Shown: positions 34,695 to 43,685, numbered from the stretch's first letter. The stretch: 64,000 nucleotides of DNA from Sediminibacillus halophilus (GCF_900103695.1 NZ_FNHF01000001.1:62001-126000); one strand, 5' to 3'. Numbers and translations: made by a program. The notes: generated by a model from the sequence alone, not told the origin.

Positions 34695-35321
34695 TTGGAA
34701 GGCATTGTATATCTGAGATTAAAAAAGAAGCTATATGTAACGGAACATACGACAGTCCTGCTTAAGGATATCGCGGTATTGTCCGGCACAGCGCCCGATA
34801 CGCAAAAGTTAGGTGAAACGCATATTTATCAAGTAACCCCTGAGGATCAAAATGTATCGGTTATCGACATTTTTACTGTTATTGATAAATTGACAGTGTT
34901 ATATCCTAAACTGGAATTCCAGCATGTAGGGTCAGCCCAAACGATTTTAATGATTGAAAAGAAGCGAAAAAATGTTCCGATTTTGCTGGTAACGTTGATT
35001 TGGTTGCTGCTGTTTATAGGGTCGGCAATGGCCATCATGAACTTTCACTATGACGTCAGTATGCAGGAAGTGCAGCAGCGTCTGCATTACTTGTTGACTG
35101 GAGAGAACAAAGAATATCCACTCTGGTTGCAAATCCCTTATTCATTCGGATTAGGAATCGGAATGATTCTTTTTTTTAACCACTTATTTAAAAAACGGTT
35201 TAATGAGGAACCTAGCCCGTTGGAAGTAGAGATTTACAAATACCAGCAAGACTTGGACAGTTATGTCACCTACCATGAAAACGAGTTGAACAAAGAACAT
35301 GGTTCTCATCATTCTCAGTGA
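34695..35321 (+). CDS. spoVAA: Stage V sporulation protein AA
   Basis: 208 residues from TTG 34695, behind GGAGGTGG (34682-34689). N-terminal soluble domain, then two membrane segments with the conserved stretches AIMNFHYDVSMQEVQ, IPYSFGLGIGMILFFNHLFK and NEEPSPLEVE that match SpoVAA closely. SpoVA proteins build the forespore inner-membrane channel that loads and releases dipicolinic acid. Overlaps spoVAB by 23 bp. Confidence 0.95.
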   Translation: MEGIVYLRLKKKLYVTEHTTVLLKDIAVLSGTAPDTQKLGETHIYQVTPEDQNVSVIDIFTVIDKLTVLYPKLEFQHVGSAQTILMIEKKRKNVPILLVTLIWLLLFIGSAMAIMNFHYDVSMQEVQQRLHYLLTGENKEYPLWLQIPYSFGLGIGMILFFNHLFKKRFNEEPSPLEVEIYKYQQDLDSYVTYHENELNKEHGSHHSQ

Positions 35322-35718
35322 GATATTTATCGGATTGGCCTCTGGGCTAATAGTAGGTACCGGACTTGTCGCCTTTTTGACTGTACTGGGAATCATTCCC
35401 CGGCTCGTGCAACTAAGCAAGACGAAAGACTTTGTAAAAACATATGAAGCGGGCGTGACTATCGGTGCTTTATTTGGAACATATCTTTCCTTTGTCGGTG
35501 TATCACTCCATTTATCTTTGTTTATAACAATTGTTTGGGGAGCTTTCCATGGGGTGTTCATCGGAATGTTGGCAGCTGCTCTGACGGAAGTTTTGAATGT
35601 TTTCCCTTTATTGGCAAAACGGATCGGAATGGAAAACCATCTTCTTTGGCTGCTGATGGCTATCGTATTAGGAAAGATAGCCGGCTCGCTGTTTCAATGG
35701 ATTATCTTCGTTAAGTAA
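35299..35718 (+). CDS. spoVAB: Stage V sporulation protein AB
   Basis: 139 residues, four hydrophobic segments, starting at ATG 35299 (MVLIILSEIFIGLASG) inside the end of spoVAA. Length and the sequence LVQLSKTKDFVKTYEAGVTI fit SpoVAB. Unlike B. subtilis, the next gene is not spoVAC but the spoVAEa-like gene, 28 bases downstream. Confidence 0.93.
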   Translation: MVLIILSEIFIGLASGLIVGTGLVAFLTVLGIIPRLVQLSKTKDFVKTYEAGVTIGALFGTYLSFVGVSLHLSLFITIVWGAFHGVFIGMLAAALTEVLNVFPLLAKRIGMENHLLWLLMAIVLGKIAGSLFQWIIFVK

Positions 35719-35746
35719 CCAAGATGTGTGGAAAGGACTCGGTGCC

Positions 35747-36313
35747 ATGGGACGACCGAAAAAAGTGATTATCATAACGGATGGGGACGAATACGCCAAG
35801 AAGACAATGGATTACTTATCACAGCAACTAGGCGGAACCTGTCTGGCATATTTATCGGATAATCCGACTCATGCATCGGAAAAACAGGTGACAGAGGCGA
35901 TCATGGCTGCTCCGGAAGAACCAGTGTATGTCTTGATAGATGATGCTGGGGCTCCTGGACCGGGGGCAGGTGAAAAAATTTTACTAGGGTTGGCAAAAAA
36001 CGAAAACATCCAAATAATGGGCGCCATCGCTGTAGCTGCTCATACAAAAAACGCCGAATGGACAAGGTTTACCTTGGCAATAGATCAGGACGGACAACTG
36101 ACTTCCAATGGCATAAGTAAAGAAGGGATACCAATTCCAGAGATTGGAAGGATAAATGGCGACACGATTTATTCTTTGGATCAAGTGGACATTCCTGTAG
36201 TCGTAGCCATTGGAGACATAGGAAAAATGCAAGGAAAGGATGATATCAAAAAGGGGTCGCCGATTACTAGAAAAGCGATTGAAATCATTTTGGAAAGAGG
36301 TGGTTATCAATGA
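35747..36313 (+). CDS. spoVAEA: Stage V sporulation protein AEa (soluble SpoVAE)
   Basis: 188 residues from ATG 35747 (GGAAAGG upstream; a GTG at 35726 is in frame). Soluble alpha/beta protein with VIIITDGDEYAKKTMDYL near the start and DDAGAPGPGAGEKILLGLA in the middle, typical of SpoVAEa. In B. subtilis it is a germination-related protein on the inner spore membrane surface. Stop overlaps the spoVAF ATG (ATGA). Confidence 0.88.
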   Translation: MGRPKKVIIITDGDEYAKKTMDYLSQQLGGTCLAYLSDNPTHASEKQVTEAIMAAPEEPVYVLIDDAGAPGPGAGEKILLGLAKNENIQIMGAIAVAAHTKNAEWTRFTLAIDQDGQLTSNGISKEGIPIPEIGRINGDTIYSLDQVDIPVVVAIGDIGKMQGKDDIKKGSPITRKAIEIILERGGYQ

Positions 36314-37815
36314 ATAAGCAAAAGCAAGCGAAGAAAAAACCCACCATATCAAGCGATCTCAAAGATAATCAGCGATTCATGGAAGAAAAAGTCGGCGTCG
36401 GAACTTCCTTTGACGTAGGCTTTCGGCAGTTGACTATTTTAAAGAAAGAAATTCAGCTCTACTATTTGACGGGTCTTTGTGAAACACCGACAATTGTTGA
36501 ATTGTTAAAGAAATTGACCGATATAAATGAAACATATCCTGCTTCAGCAGGGAGAAATAAACATAAGCTGACTGAGATTATCGGCAGCCATCTGGTCCAT
36601 CAGCAAGTCACCAAAGTTTCTACAATGGATGAAGCAGTCGATCAAATGCTTAGTGGATTAATTGTCATCTTTATGGAAGATGAATCCGAAGCTTTTATTG
36701 TGGACGTGCGTACCTATCCAGGCCGTTCTCCTGAAGAACCGGATACGGAAAAAGTCGTGCGGGGTTCCCGGGACGGTTTTACGGAGAATATAATTGAAAA
36801 TACTGCGTTGACAAGAAGAAGAATCAGAGATGAGCGCCTTCGTCACGAAATGATTAAAGTAGGAGAACGCTCCAAAACGGATATTTGCATATCCTATTTA
36901 CAAGATGTAGCAGATCATGGCTTAGTAAAACTGATCAAGGATGAATTAAAACATATTGAAATTGACGGACTATCCATGGCAGATAAAACGATTGAAGAGT
37001 TCCTTGTAAAACAAGGTTTCAATCCATTTCCGCTTGTGCGATATACCGAAAGACCGGATGTCGCTTCAACACACTTGCTGGAAGGACACGTGCTGATCAT
37101 GGTCGATACGTCGCCCAGTATGATTATCACTCCTACCACCTATTTTCATCACGTCCAGCATGCGGAAGAATACAGACAATCCCCGGCAATAGGGACATTT
37201 GTCCGTTGGGTTCGGTTTTTAGGTATTTTTTCCTCCGTATTCCTTCTGCCATTCTGGCTGATTTTGGTGATGGAGCCTGATCACTTACCAGCCATCCTTC
37301 AATTTATAGGACCGAATGAGGAAGGGAATGTCCCGGTTGTTTTACAGTTAATCATAGCGGATATTGGAATTGAATTTTTACGTATGGCCGCTATTCATAC
37401 ACCGACCCCGCTTTCGACAGCAATGGGTTTGATTGCTGCGGTATTAATTGGGCAGATTGCCATTGACGTAGGATTGTTTAGTGCAGAAGTAATCTTATAT
37501 GTTTCGATTTGTGCTATTGGATCTTTTGCGACACCGAGTTATGAATTGAGCATAGCAAATAAGTTGTCACGCATGTTATTGATCATCATCACCTCCATCT
37601 TTGGAGTGAAAGGCATGGTTATAGGCTTCACAATTTATATATTGGCATTAAGTCTTACGAAATCCCTGAACACTCCCTATCTGTGGCCATTTATCCCGTT
37701 TAATGCCAAAGCGTTGCAGCAAATCATTTTCCGGGTATCGGTTCCACTAACCAAGGATCGTCCGAGCATTGTTCATCCCCGTAACAATTACAAGCAGCCA
37801 ACAGGAAAACATTGA
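36310..37815 (+). CDS. spoVAF: Stage V sporulation protein AF (GerA-type)
   Basis: 501 residues related to germinant receptor A subunits: large N-terminal soluble domain (to about 290; includes DVRTYPGRSPEEPDTEK), then about five membrane segments from residue 300 on. The family includes GerAA; SpoVAF associates with germination in B. subtilis. Start overlaps the previous gene. It is the last gene of the spoVA set in this locus. Confidence 0.95.
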   Translation: MNKQKQAKKKPTISSDLKDNQRFMEEKVGVGTSFDVGFRQLTILKKEIQLYYLTGLCETPTIVELLKKLTDINETYPASAGRNKHKLTEIIGSHLVHQQVTKVSTMDEAVDQMLSGLIVIFMEDESEAFIVDVRTYPGRSPEEPDTEKVVRGSRDGFTENIIENTALTRRRIRDERLRHEMIKVGERSKTDICISYLQDVADHGLVKLIKDELKHIEIDGLSMADKTIEEFLVKQGFNPFPLVRYTERPDVASTHLLEGHVLIMVDTSPSMIITPTTYFHHVQHAEEYRQSPAIGTFVRWVRFLGIFSSVFLLPFWLILVMEPDHLPAILQFIGPNEEGNVPVVLQLIIADIGIEFLRMAAIHTPTPLSTAMGLIAAVLIGQIAIDVGLFSAEVILYVSICAIGSFATPSYELSIANKLSRMLLIIITSIFGVKGMVIGFTIYILALSLTKSLNTPYLWPFIPFNAKALQQIIFRVSVPLTKDRPSIVHPRNNYKQPTGKH

Positions 37816-37992
37816 ACCTTCGACAAGGTTATGGTAAATTAATTTTATCTATTTTTTTAAAAAAGGAAGAAAATCAAGCTTTATACGGGGCAGTATTCGT
37901 TACAACTAACTAGAGAAAACCCAATACTGAACGACTAATAAGCGTTTTTTTCATCCTTTTGTGCTTAAGCAATTTGCAGGGAGGTGCGGGGA

Positions 37993-39306
37993 ATGAGTCA
38001 TCCTTTTCATACGAACGAACAGGGCCATCTAGTGGTCGGCGGGGTGGATACGATTGATTTGACAAAAAAGTATGGAACACCTCTATTTGTTTACGATGTT
38101 TCCTTGATTAGAAAGAATGCGAGGGCATTTGTGAATACTTTCAAAAAAGCCGGCGTTCGTGCACAGGTCGCTTATGCAAGTAAGGCTTTTTCTTCGATTG
38201 CTATGCTGCAGGTTGCAAAACAAGAAAATTTAAGCCTTGATGTTGTTTCTCAAGGCGAGCTCTATACAGCTCTGCAGGCAGGCTTTCCCGTTGATCGGAT
38301 TCATTTACACGGGAATAACAAAAGTTTTGAAGAACTTTCGATGGCGGTTCAACATAATATTGGCTGTATTGTATTGGACAACTTCTATGAAATTGAGTTA
38401 CTGTCCGAAATCCTGGAAAAACATGATAAAACCATGGATGTCCTTTTACGTGTAACTCCTGGGATTGAAGCTCACACTCATGATTATATTTTAACCGGCA
38501 ATGAGGATTCAAAATTTGGTTTTGATTTGGCAAATGGACAAGCAGAGCAGGCCTTTGAAATGCTGCAGGAGATAGACTCCATCCATGTTATCGGATTACA
38601 TTGCCACATCGGTTCCCAAATTTTTGAGACAGACGGTTTCGTCATGGCTGTCAGGCGCTTGTTCGAAACGCTGGGTGAATGGAAACAGGCGTACGGTTAT
38701 CGTTCCCAAGTGCTTAATCTTGGAGGAGGCTTTGGAATCCGTTACACAGCGGAAGATGAACCGCTTCCGCTTGGTGGTTATGTTGATGCCCTAGTAGAAG
38801 AAGTGCAAAAACAAGTTGAACTCTATGGAATGGAGTTCCCGGAAATCTGGATTGAACCAGGAAGAGCGATTGTCGGCAATACTGCAGTAACACTTTATCG
38901 GACAGGCTCCATAAAAGATATTCCTGGTGTAAGAAAGTATGTTTCTGTAGATGGTGGAATGACTGATAATTTACGGCCAGCACTTTATCAGGCGAAATAT
39001 GATGCGGTCATAGCAAACAAAGCTGACGCGGCACTTACTGAGAAGGTGTCCATTGCCGGAAAATGCTGTGAATCGGGAGATATGTTGATTTGGGATATGG
39101 AAGTTCCTGAAGTAGAATATGGTGATATATTGGCAGTATTCAGCACGGGGGCATATGGATATTCGATGTCCAATCATTATAATCGCTTCCCGAAAGCGGC
39201 AGTGGTTTTTGCCGAACAAGGAGAGGACCAGCTGGTGATTCAACGGGAATCATATGAAGACTTGACTAGAAATGATTTGCCATACGATATAAAGGAGAGG
39301 GTTTAG
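37993..39306 (+). CDS. lysA: Diaminopimelate decarboxylase
   Basis: 437 residues from ATG 37993, with GGGAGGTG upstream. Fold-type III PLP enzyme: the Schiff-base lysine is in [20 protein letters not shown] holds the PLP-stacking histidine, the glycine-rich phosphate loop is [11 protein letters not shown], and CCESGDML is the active-site cysteine motif. Converts meso-DAP to L-lysine. Followed after 2 bases by ppiB, as in B. subtilis. Confidence 0.96.
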   Translation: MSHPFHTNEQGHLVVGGVDTIDLTKKYGTPLFVYDVSLIRKNARAFVNTFKKAGVRAQVAYASKAFSSIAMLQVAKQENLSLDVVSQGELYTALQAGFPVDRIHLHGNNKSFEELSMAVQHNIGCIVLDNFYEIELLSEILEKHDKTMDVLLRVTPGIEAHTHDYILTGNEDSKFGFDLANGQAEQAFEMLQEIDSIHVIGLHCHIGSQIFETDGFVMAVRRLFETLGEWKQAYGYRSQVLNLGGGFGIRYTAEDEPLPLGGYVDALVEEVQKQVELYGMEFPEIWIEPGRAIVGNTAVTLYRTGSIKDIPGVRKYVSVDGGMTDNLRPALYQAKYDAVIANKADAALTEKVSIAGKCCESGDMLIWDMEVPEVEYGDILAVFSTGAYGYSMSNHYNRFPKAAVVFAEQGEDQLVIQRESYEDLTRNDLPYDIKERV

Positions 39307-39308
39307 TT

Positions 39309-39743
39309 ATGAAACAAGCAACCATTCAATTTGAAAATGGGGAAGTAATCAAAATAGAAATGTTTGAAGAAGCTGCACCAAACACAGTGGCAAACTTTGA
39401 AAAACTTGCCAATAGTGGGTTTTACAATGGAGCAACCTTCCATCGAGTCATCCCTGGGTTCGTTGCACAGGGCGGTGACCCGACCGGTACAGGTGCAGGT
39501 GGGCCTGGTTACACAATTAAGTGTGAAACAGAAGGAAATCCACATAAACATGTGGCAGGTTCTTTATCCATGGCTCATGCCGGGAAGGATACTGGTGGAA
39601 GTCAATTTTTCCTTGTTCATGAACCCCAGCCCCATTTAGACGGCGTTCATACAGTCTTTGGGCAAGTATTGGAAGGAATGGATACTGTGTTGCGGATCAA
39701 GCAGGGAGATGTCATGAAGGAAGTGAAAGTGGAAACTGTTTAA
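39309..39743 (+). CDS. ppiB: Peptidyl-prolyl cis-trans isomerase B (cyclophilin)
   Basis: 144 residues, small bacterial cyclophilin. Key active-site residues occur in [19 protein letters not shown] (Arg, Phe, Gln) and [21 protein letters not shown] (Phe, Trp position is His, Leu). No signal peptide; cytoplasmic. Tightly linked to lysA. Confidence 0.95.
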   Translation: MKQATIQFENGEVIKIEMFEEAAPNTVANFEKLANSGFYNGATFHRVIPGFVAQGGDPTGTGAGGPGYTIKCETEGNPHKHVAGSLSMAHAGKDTGGSQFFLVHEPQPHLDGVHTVFGQVLEGMDTVLRIKQGDVMKEVKVETV

Positions 39744-39772
39744 AAAGGGCTGTTCAAAAACCCTTATTCAAG

Positions 39773-39808
39773 AAATCATCAGCGTAATGTAAAATGCTGA
39801 TGATTTTT
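39773..39808 (+). terminator. Intrinsic terminator after ppiB, ATCATCAGC family copy 1
   Basis: AAATCATCAGC (39773-39783) pairs with GCTGATGATTT (39796-39806), 12-base loop, T run follows. The stem recurs at 43353-43386. Confidence 0.85.
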
Positions 39809-39904
39809 GTTTGTTTCCTTCTACAAATCCCCTTGAAGTTTCCTTGTCAAACCAATAAAATGATTGGAGGACAAGTATGCTTGGAAGGTAGTGGGCGGAG
39901 GACC

Positions 39905-40369
39905 ATGCATTGGCTTTTAGTGTTGATTTATCTGGTACTGGTAGCAGCTCCAGCAGGGGTGTTGATTCATGAATCGGGACACGTGATTGGTTCCTGGTTT
40001 TGTCGGGCAGAACATATGAATTTATCCCTTGGGACTGGAAAAAGAATGAAGGCAGTAAGGATAGGACGTAAGCTGACAATTCATTTTCATCTCCTGCTTA
40101 CAGCCGGAGGGAATGCTTCAAGTGTTAGAACACATCCGTACAGCAACATGGAGAAAGTCGTTATCTCCATGGGTGGTCCAGCTTGTAGTCTGGCAGCTGG
40201 TTGGGTGTTGATGCAATTCGTATCTGAAGGCAACACATGGATTCGTCTGTTTGCGCTTTATAATATATGGATTGCCATGATAAATTTTATTCCATTTAAG
40301 TGGAGAGGAAAAAAATCGGACGGATATTTTGTTTTTCGAGCAATCTATGGTGATGGACAGTCTGGATAA
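39905..40369 (+). CDS. Small M50-like membrane zinc metalloprotease
   Basis: 154 residues from ATG 39905 (GCGGAGGA upstream); the frame is open further upstream but without a ribosome binding site. First membrane segment carries LIHESGHVIGSW, an HExxH zinc motif inside a hydrophobic helix, as in site-2 intramembrane proteases (SpoIVFB, RseP). Further segments SMGGPACSLAAGWVLM and IAMINFIPF precede a short K-K-S-D-G element that stands where NPDG is expected. Substrate unknown; located alone after ppiB. The core is minimal, so an inactive relative cannot be excluded. Confidence 0.65.
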   Translation: MHWLLVLIYLVLVAAPAGVLIHESGHVIGSWFCRAEHMNLSLGTGKRMKAVRIGRKLTIHFHLLLTAGGNASSVRTHPYSNMEKVVISMGGPACSLAAGWVLMQFVSEGNTWIRLFALYNIWIAMINFIPFKWRGKKSDGYFVFRAIYGDGQSG

Positions 40370-40384
40370 GAAAGAGTGAAGCGA

Positions 40385-40480
40385 ATGAGCGAGAAAAAAA
40401 GAAACTGGATATTATTTGCCATACTTTTGGTGATTGGTTTGATCTGGGGTTTCATTTATTGGTTTTTTATTGTCCTTTAA
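40385..40480 (+). CDS. Small single-pass membrane protein, 31 residues
   Basis: ATG 40385, 15 bases after the protease stop. A charged N terminus (MSEKKRNW) is followed by one hydrophobic helix to the C terminus (WILFAILLVIGLIWGFIYWF). The GAGTGAAG ribosome binding site is modest. No family recognised. The compact, well-formed TM design argues for a real gene. Confidence 0.45.
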   Translation: MSEKKRNWILFAILLVIGLIWGFIYWFFIVL

Positions 40481-40559
40481 TGTATTTCGTTATTTGACAA
40501 ATTGGCTAATTTAGTCCATAAATAGATTATACTTCACCGTATAAAGGGTGATAATAAAC

Positions 40560-40658
40560 ATGAATAGCGATAGGCAGGAGAAAATGTTGTTTTGGCTGAT
40601 GATCATTGTCGGCTTTATTTTTCTTCTATCAATCATAAGTAAGTTAATATCTAATTGA
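40560..40658 (+). CDS. Small single-pass membrane protein, 32 residues
   Basis: ATG 40560 behind AAGGGTGAT. Begins MNSDRQEKMLFWLM and continues as one hydrophobic segment (IIVGFIFLLSIISKL). Eight bases before the ribT start region, same strand. No family recognised. It resembles the preceding 31-residue protein in size and design but not in sequence. Confidence 0.5.
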   Translation: MNSDRQEKMLFWLMIIVGFIFLLSIISKLISN

Positions 40659-41021
<363 letters not shown>

Positions 41022-41040
41022 CAACACACCGAGCCAAAGA

Positions 41041-41069
41041 AAAGCCAGCTCTTTATCGAGCTGGCTTTT
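41041..41069 (+). terminator. Intrinsic terminator of ribT
   Basis: AAAGCCAGCTC (41041-41051) and GAGCTGGCTTT (41058-41068), 6-base loop, T run. Confidence 0.9.
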
Positions 41070-41088
41070 CCAGTTTCCAGAGTTAGCG

Positions 41089-41160
41089 TATAATAGAATG
41101 AGCGGAGTTACATTAGTGCCTATGTAACCGGCCTTGCAGAAAATGTAGGCCGGTTTTTAC
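41089..41160 (+). ncRNA. Candidate small RNA with its own promoter and terminator
   Basis: TATAAT at 41089-41094 with TTTCCA 16 bases upstream. About 60 bases of sequence follow with hairpin GTTACAT/ATGTAAC (41107-41128) and a terminator stem AACCGGCCT/AGGCCGGTT (41126-41155) followed by TTTTT. No ORF with a ribosome binding site is inside. The two stems share three bases, so they might compete. It could also be a leftover leader of a lost gene. Confidence 0.4.
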
Positions 41161-41204
41161 AGGTTTTTTAAAGGATTTCTTACCGTTCTTGGGCTATTTG
41201 GCTT

Positions 41205-41288
41205 TTACAGCCAGGCTGCACCTACAATGATTAGAAGAATGAACAGTACTACGATCAAAGCGAATCCACCGCCGTAATATGCACCCAT
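41205..41288 (-). CDS. YjcZ-family small sporulation protein
   Basis: 27 residues: starts MGAYYGGGFALIVVLF and continues hydrophobic to the end. This is the pattern of the YjcZ/sporulation small membrane protein family, in which a Gly/Tyr-rich N terminus precedes one membrane helix. AAAGGAGG is 8 bases before the ATG. A CATAGATTA element (41344-41336, minus) could be a late sporulation -10 sequence. Confidence 0.85.
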   Translation of the reverse strand: MGAYYGGGFALIVVLFILLIIVGAAWL

Positions 41289-41335
41289 AGCTAATGCCTC
41301 CTTTAGTAGAAACGTTATTATTTAACTTACAATAA

Positions 41336-41344
41336 TAATCTATG
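41336..41344 (-). promoter_or_regulatory. Sporulation-type -10 for the YjcZ-family gene
   Basis: CATAGATTA fits the CATAnnnTA -10 shared by SigK/SigE promoters, 48 bases before the start codon. No firm -35. A perfect 12-base palindrome GGCATATATGCC lies just beyond at 41366-41377. Confidence 0.35.
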
Positions 41345-41468
41345 CGCTTTGCTTAATGCTGTATGGGCATATATGCCAGACAGATAAAAATTTTATGAAA
41401 GAACTTTTTGAAACACAGAATGAAGAGTTGGAGTGGCCGGCGGGTGACTTGGCAAGGGAGGAAATGTA

Positions 41469-42200
41469 ATGAACATGAAATATGAAGTACATACCGAGGC
41501 ATTTCAAGGCCCGTTAGATCTCTTGCTACATTTGATCAATCAGTATGAAATAGATATTTATGATATTCCTGTAGCAGAAATCACTGAGCAGTACATGACG
41601 TACATCCACACCATGCAACAGCTTGAACTTAATATTGCCAGTGAATACTTGGTGATGGCAGCCACTTTAATTGCTATAAAAAGTCAACTGCTTCTTCCAA
41701 ATCAGACCATTGAGACGGAAGATGAAGAGTATGAAGAGGATCCCCGTGAAGATTTGATGCGAAGACTTATCGAATATCGGAAATACAAAGAAGCAGCTGA
41801 CCAGTTAAAAGAAAGAGAACTGGAAGCCAATAAAATTTATACGAGACCACCAGTGGAATTCGAGGAAGCATCTGCGCAAAAGCCAATGGTGCAGGGGGAT
41901 GTTTCCATTTATGACATGATAGCTGCCATGAATAAAATCATGGAACGGAAAAAATGGGAAAAAACTGTTTCGACAAAAATTCAACGCACGGAAATACCCA
42001 TCAAACAGCGGATGGATGAAGTGATGACACAAGTGAAGGAAAGACCGGAAGGGATAGCTTTTGATGAATTATTTCCTGTTCCTTCACGTTCCCACATTGT
42101 TGTTACGTTTATGGCAGTGCTGGAACTGATGAAAGGAAAACAAGTTTATTGTACACAAGAGAAGCATTTCGATGAATTAATGATTTACTATATGAGGTGA
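41469..42200 (+). CDS. scpA: Segregation and condensation protein A
   Basis: 243 residues, kleisin of the SMC-ScpAB condensin. N-terminal FQGPLDLLLHLINQYEIDIYD binds SMC; acidic linker EDEEYEEDPREDLMRR; C-terminal winged helix from about residue 170. Works with ScpB, encoded next with overlapping or adjacent start. Confidence 0.96.
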   Translation: MNMKYEVHTEAFQGPLDLLLHLINQYEIDIYDIPVAEITEQYMTYIHTMQQLELNIASEYLVMAATLIAIKSQLLLPNQTIETEDEEYEEDPREDLMRRLIEYRKYKEAADQLKERELEANKIYTRPPVEFEEASAQKPMVQGDVSIYDMIAAMNKIMERKKWEKTVSTKIQRTEIPIKQRMDEVMTQVKERPEGIAFDELFPVPSRSHIVVTFMAVLELMKGKQVYCTQEKHFDELMIYYMR

Positions 42201-42205
42201 ACCAC

Positions 42206-42793
42206 GTGGAGTTATCAGAATTTAAAGCAGTAATGGAAGGCCTCTTGTTTGCTTCAGGCGATGAGGGAATCAGCCTAAAGCAGCTGGAACAAATTCTAGG
42301 TTTGGAGGCGGATGCTGTCCAACATGTTCTTGATGAATTGAAATACGATTATGAACATGCTGAGCGAGGTATAACGATAATGGAGTCTAATGATGTGCTT
42401 CATTTAACGACAAAGCCAGAACATACAGCATATTATAAAAAATTGATGGACGCCCCGCAAACGTCCAGACTTTCTCAGGCTGCACTGGAAACATTGGCGA
42501 TTATCGCATACCAACAACCAATCACCAGAGCAGAGATTGAAGAAGTGAGAGGGGTCAAGAGTGATCGCCCTGTCCAAACGTTAATGTCCAGGGGACTTAT
42601 TGCAGAAAAAGGTAGAAAAGAAGGAGTTGGCCGCCCCATCTTATATGGTACTTCTACAGAGTTTCTTACGTATTTTGGACTCCGATCGCTTGATGAACTG
42701 CCGCCACTCCCTGAAAGTGTAGAACAAGCAGACGTAGAAGGAGAAGCTGATTTGTTTTTTAAAAATTTTCAGGACCAGCTGGAAGAGGAGTAG
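42206..42793 (+). CDS. scpB: Segregation and condensation protein B
   Basis: 195 residues from GTG 42206, spaced 6 bases after GAGGTG; GTG 42197 is in frame but overlaps that site. Two winged-helix domains (FKAVMEGLLFASGDEG at the start; YQQPITRAEIEEVRGVKSD in the second). Forms the condensin complex with ScpA and SMC. Confidence 0.95.
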   Translation: MELSEFKAVMEGLLFASGDEGISLKQLEQILGLEADAVQHVLDELKYDYEHAERGITIMESNDVLHLTTKPEHTAYYKKLMDAPQTSRLSQAALETLAIIAYQQPITRAEIEEVRGVKSDRPVQTLMSRGLIAEKGRKEGVGRPILYGTSTEFLTYFGLRSLDELPPLPESVEQADVEGEADLFFKNFQDQLEEE

Positions 42794-42857
42794 AATTTGT
42801 AATCGTATTTTTATCTTTTAATGGCCCGGCCATTAGAACTTAACAGGAGGCTGAATG

Positions 42858-43340
42858 ATGAGCAACGATTCCCTATATGCTCATATGAAAGAGGTAAGTA
42901 TTTTTCTTGATGATTCCCTTGACGAAATCAGCAGTTATCTCAACAATTGCAAATTGGAAGATTTGATGAGTGAAGATGGCAGCAGAAATTCTGGTTATTA
43001 TATGGAGCTGTTGAAGGCACTAAGAAGATTGGAAGTTTTTTGCGACGAAGCCAATGATACTGTCAATGGTCTTCTACGTGAAGAACCGATGCGCGAGACG
43101 GCTGCAGAACGAACACTATATGGCATTCACCATCAGTGCATTCTCGGTTTCTTTTCGCCCAAGAATGATGCTTGGTATGAAAACAGTCGTGCATCTTATT
43201 CCGGAAGACAGAGCATCTCTTTTTATCATCAACCACCCAATTCTTTTTTGCGTTTAATGATGCATTTGGAAACATCCTTTCAACGGATGCGCGAGGAACT
43301 AAGCTATTATGAAACAACGTATCAAAAAAGAATGTCTTAA
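42858..43340 (+). CDS. ypuI: YpuI-like protein (DUF3907)
   Basis: 160 residues from ATG 42858 (AGGAGG 7 bases upstream; ATG 42855 is also in frame). Mostly helical, acidic, with KALRRLEVFCDEANDTVNGL and YGIHHQCILGFFSPKNDAWYE. Place after scpB and before dacB matches B. subtilis ypuI. Function unknown. Confidence 0.85.
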   Translation: MSNDSLYAHMKEVSIFLDDSLDEISSYLNNCKLEDLMSEDGSRNSGYYMELLKALRRLEVFCDEANDTVNGLLREEPMRETAAERTLYGIHHQCILGFFSPKNDAWYENSRASYSGRQSISFYHQPPNSFLRLMMHLETSFQRMREELSYYETTYQKRMS

Positions 43341-43352
43341 TTGGAATATGGA

Positions 43353-43390
43353 AAATCATCAGCAAAATGAGAAATGCTGATGATTTTTTT
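43353..43390 (+). terminator. Intrinsic terminator after ypuI, ATCATCAGC family copy 2
   Basis: AAATCATCAGC (43353-43363) pairs with GCTGATGATTT (43376-43386), then a T run. Stem identical to the one after ppiB. Confidence 0.88.
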
Positions 43391-43418
43391 GCTAGCAGTA
43401 AAAATTTGGCTCTATACT
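43389..43418 (+). promoter_or_regulatory. SigA-type promoter for two small ORFs
   Basis: TTGCTA (43389-43394), 18-base spacer, TATACT (43413-43418). It follows the ypuI terminator directly, so it starts an independent transcript. Confidence 0.5.
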
Positions 43419-43456
43419 GAATGTGGTGGTGTCCCCAGTCGTGATGGGGGGCTACA

Positions 43457-43543
43457 ATGGGCAAAAAAAATACATTTATTTCCTCTCTCTTTGTTACCCT
43501 CAAGTTGCTGAGACCTAAGGAAAAAGAGAGGGATATGCGTTAA
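43457..43543 (+). CDS. Possible small basic protein, 28 residues
   Basis: ATG 43457 with a GGGGGG stretch upstream. Begins MGKKNTFISSLFVTLKLLR and ends with KEKERDMR, so it is basic and amphipathic. 39 bases downstream of a promoter. Unknown family; could be non-coding. Confidence 0.35.
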   Translation: MGKKNTFISSLFVTLKLLRPKEKERDMR

Positions 43544-43559
43544 AGAACAGGTTGGTTGA

Positions 43560-43685
43560 ATGTGGTTTAAAACAAGTGATGATAAGACAGCCGAAAAAGG
43601 GCTGGAAGAATGTCTGAAATGGATGCGTGCTTCAAACATAGAGGCATTTCGCCGTGTAAGAAAAACGTTCATGCGTTGGAAATAA
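43560..43685 (+). CDS. Possible small basic protein, 41 residues
   Basis: ATG 43560, 16 bases after the previous small ORF. MWFKTSDDKTAEKGLEEC at the start and AFRRVRKTFMRWK at the end give an amphipathic helical look. No clear ribosome binding site (ACAGGTTG). Unknown family; probably cotranscribed with the 28-codon ORF if real. Confidence 0.35.
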   Translation: MWFKTSDDKTAEKGLEECLKWMRASNIEAFRRVRKTFMRWK

